Assembly: GCA_900468625.1 (NCBI GenBank)
Contig: UBUL01000039.1
Span: forward strand, 170,642 to 234,641
Source: Hyphomicrobiales bacterium
Lineage (GTDB): Bacteria > Pseudomonadota > Alphaproteobacteria > Rhizobiales > Rhizobiaceae
Direction of reading: 5' to 3'
DNA: 64,000 nt
Position numbers and translations under genes: made by a program. The notes under the pieces are model-generated. The model was not told where the DNA came from, ran no database searches, and saw only the letters and a list, made by a program, of their open reading frames with translations. This document shows positions 62,940 to 64,000 of this stretch, in pieces; the first letter of the stretch is position 1, and each line of letters opens with the position of its first letter.

Positions 62940-63974
62940 TCAGACCAATGGCGGGTTCAACCTCGCGAAGCCTTCCTGACGCCGATAGGGAAAATAGGGA
63001 TAGGGCGCCGTCAGCTCGCTGACCTTGTCCAGCCTTTCGATCTGCGCTTTCGACAGCGTCCAGCCGATGGCACCGAGATTCTGCCGCAACTGCTCTTCGT
63101 TGCGCGCGCCGATGATGACGCTTGCGACCGTCGGCCGGCTTAATAGCCAATTGATCGATATTTGCGGCACGCTCTTTCCGGTCTCGGCCGCAATCTCGTC
63201 CAGCACATCGACGATATCGAAAAGCTTCTCGTCGTCGACGGGTGGCCCAAACGCCGCCGTCTCGTGCAACCGGCTCTTTTCGGGCAATGGCTGCCCGCGG
63301 CGGATCTTGCCGGTCAGCCTGCCCCACGCCAGCGGGCTCCAGACCAGAGCGCCGACATTTTGATCACGGCCCAGCGGCATCAGCTCCCATTCGTAATCGC
63401 GCCCTGCGAGCGAATAATAGACCTGATGGGCGACATGGCGCACATAGCCATGCTTTTCCGAAACGGCGAGCGATTTCATCAGCTCCCAGCCGGCGAAGTT
63501 GGAAGCGCCGATGTAGCGGATCTTTCCCGCCTTCACGAGTTGATCAAGGGTGGAGAGCGTCTCGTCGATCGGTGTCGAAGCGTCGAAAGCGTGCAGTTGC
63601 AAGAGGTCGATATAATCTGTTCCGAGCCGGCGCAGGGCAGAGTCGACCGACTTGATCAGCCGCGAGCGCGAGCTGCCCCAATCCGCGGATCCATCACCCA
63701 TCGGCAAAGCTGTCTTCGTCGAGATCAGCACGGCATCCCGCCTGCCGCGGATCGCTTCACCGAGCACCTCCTCCGAGGCGCCGGCAGAATAGACATCGGC
63801 CGTATCGAAGAGATTGACGCCCGCTTCCAGGCAGATGTCGACCAGACGCCGCGCTTCCGCCGCATCCGTCGAGCCCCAGGCGCTGAAGAGCGGCCCGCTG
63901 CCGCCAAATGTGCCGGCGCCGAAACTGAGAACTGGAACGCGCAGGCCTGAAGCGCCGAGATTTCTGTAGTCCAT
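62940..63974 (-). CDS. Aldo/keto reductase
   Basis: Oxidoreductase of 344 residues. Tetrad residues are in LFDTADVYSAGASEE (Asp, Tyr), ISTKTALPMG (Lys) and LLQLHAFDAS (His). ASVIIGARNEEQLRQNLGA is the cofactor loop. The start MDYRNLGASGLRVPVLSFGAGTFGG is typical; AGGAGAC lies before the ATG near the window edge. It may be the first or a middle gene of a unit that continues beyond the window. Confidence 0.92.
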   Translation of the reverse strand: MDYRNLGASGLRVPVLSFGAGTFGGSGPLFSAWGSTDAAEARRLVDICLEAGVNLFDTADVYSAGASEEVLGEAIRGRRDAVLISTKTALPMGDGSADWGSSRSRLIKSVDSALRRLGTDYIDLLQLHAFDASTPIDETLSTLDQLVKAGKIRYIGASNFAGWELMKSLAVSEKHGYVRHVAHQVYYSLAGRDYEWELMPLGRDQNVGALVWSPLAWGRLTGKIRRGQPLPEKSRLHETAAFGPPVDDEKLFDIVDVLDEIAAETGKSVPQISINWLLSRPTVASVIIGARNEEQLRQNLGAIGWTLSKAQIERLDKVSELTAPYPYFPYRRQEGFARLNPPLV

Positions 63975-64000
63975 CGTCTGTCTCCTATGATGATTGTCGA

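Overview
The window looks like a secondary replicon (chromid or megaplasmid) of a Rhizobium-group alphaproteobacterium. The evidence is a RopA-type porin of the Rhizobiales Porin_2 family, a thiCOSGE operon behind a TPP riboswitch, a nadABC operon next to a NadQ-type regulator, a bifunctional putA with a divergent Lrp-type regulator, and many ABC importers each beside its own regulator. Linked thi and nad operons are known from p42e-like chromids of Rhizobium etli, so that is the best comparison. No rRNA, tRNA, insertion sequence, integrase, CRISPR array or replication origin was seen.

Layout, left to right. 0-6.7 kb: the end of an MFS efflux gene, a divergent HxlR regulator/azoreductase pair, and a minus-strand unit of ECF sigma factor, membrane anti-sigma-like protein, small periplasmic sensor-like protein, DUF1800 and DUF1501. 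7-11.9 kb: a four-EF-hand protein, a TetR regulator, the porin ropA and an orphan GT-A glycosyltransferase. 11.95-16.6 kb: thiamine operon with promoter, riboswitch and a hairpin covering the ribosome binding site. 16.7-22.8 kb: small secreted protein, DUF1989 protein with LysR regulator, orphan LacI, LysR/tautomerase pair, and the Lrp regulator of putA. 22.9-26.7 kb: putA. 26.8-34.1 kb: a LacI-controlled sugar ABC importer with a cytoplasmic GH127 beta-L-arabinofuranosidase. 34.1-34.8 kb: vapBC. 34.9-47.8 kb: a large peptidoglycan-salvage cluster. 48.2-48.9 kb: a second vapBC. 48.9-53.3 kb: nadABC and nadQ. 53.5-60.3 kb: methyltransferase, GntR regulator, NitT/TauT-type ABC importer, sugar-acid dehydratase and RraA-like aldolase. 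60.3-64 kb: DUF922 metalloprotease-like protein, recX and two convergent aldo/keto reductases.

The strongest candidate for an under-described system is the 34.9-47.8 kb cluster. On one strand it holds a second murA, a BadF-type amino-sugar kinase, murQ (MurNAc-6-P etherase), a complete peptide/opine-type ABC importer, a class-C beta-lactamase-like serine hydrolase, anmK (anhydro-MurNAc kinase) and a lytic transglycosylase. A divergent RpiR/SIS regulator sits at its head. Two palindromes of identical layout (GGAAT-N5-ATTCC) lie at the murA and murQ promoters. The gene set can release, import, phosphorylate and dismantle muropeptides and feed UDP-MurNAc synthesis again. Other points of interest are a LacI gene whose DNA-binding domain is in frame only from a CTG start, twin perfect 16-bp operators before it, the GH127 importer that may use plant hydroxyproline-linked arabinosides, paired NadQ operators of identical layout, and the ECF/DUF1800/DUF1501 unit of unknown purpose.
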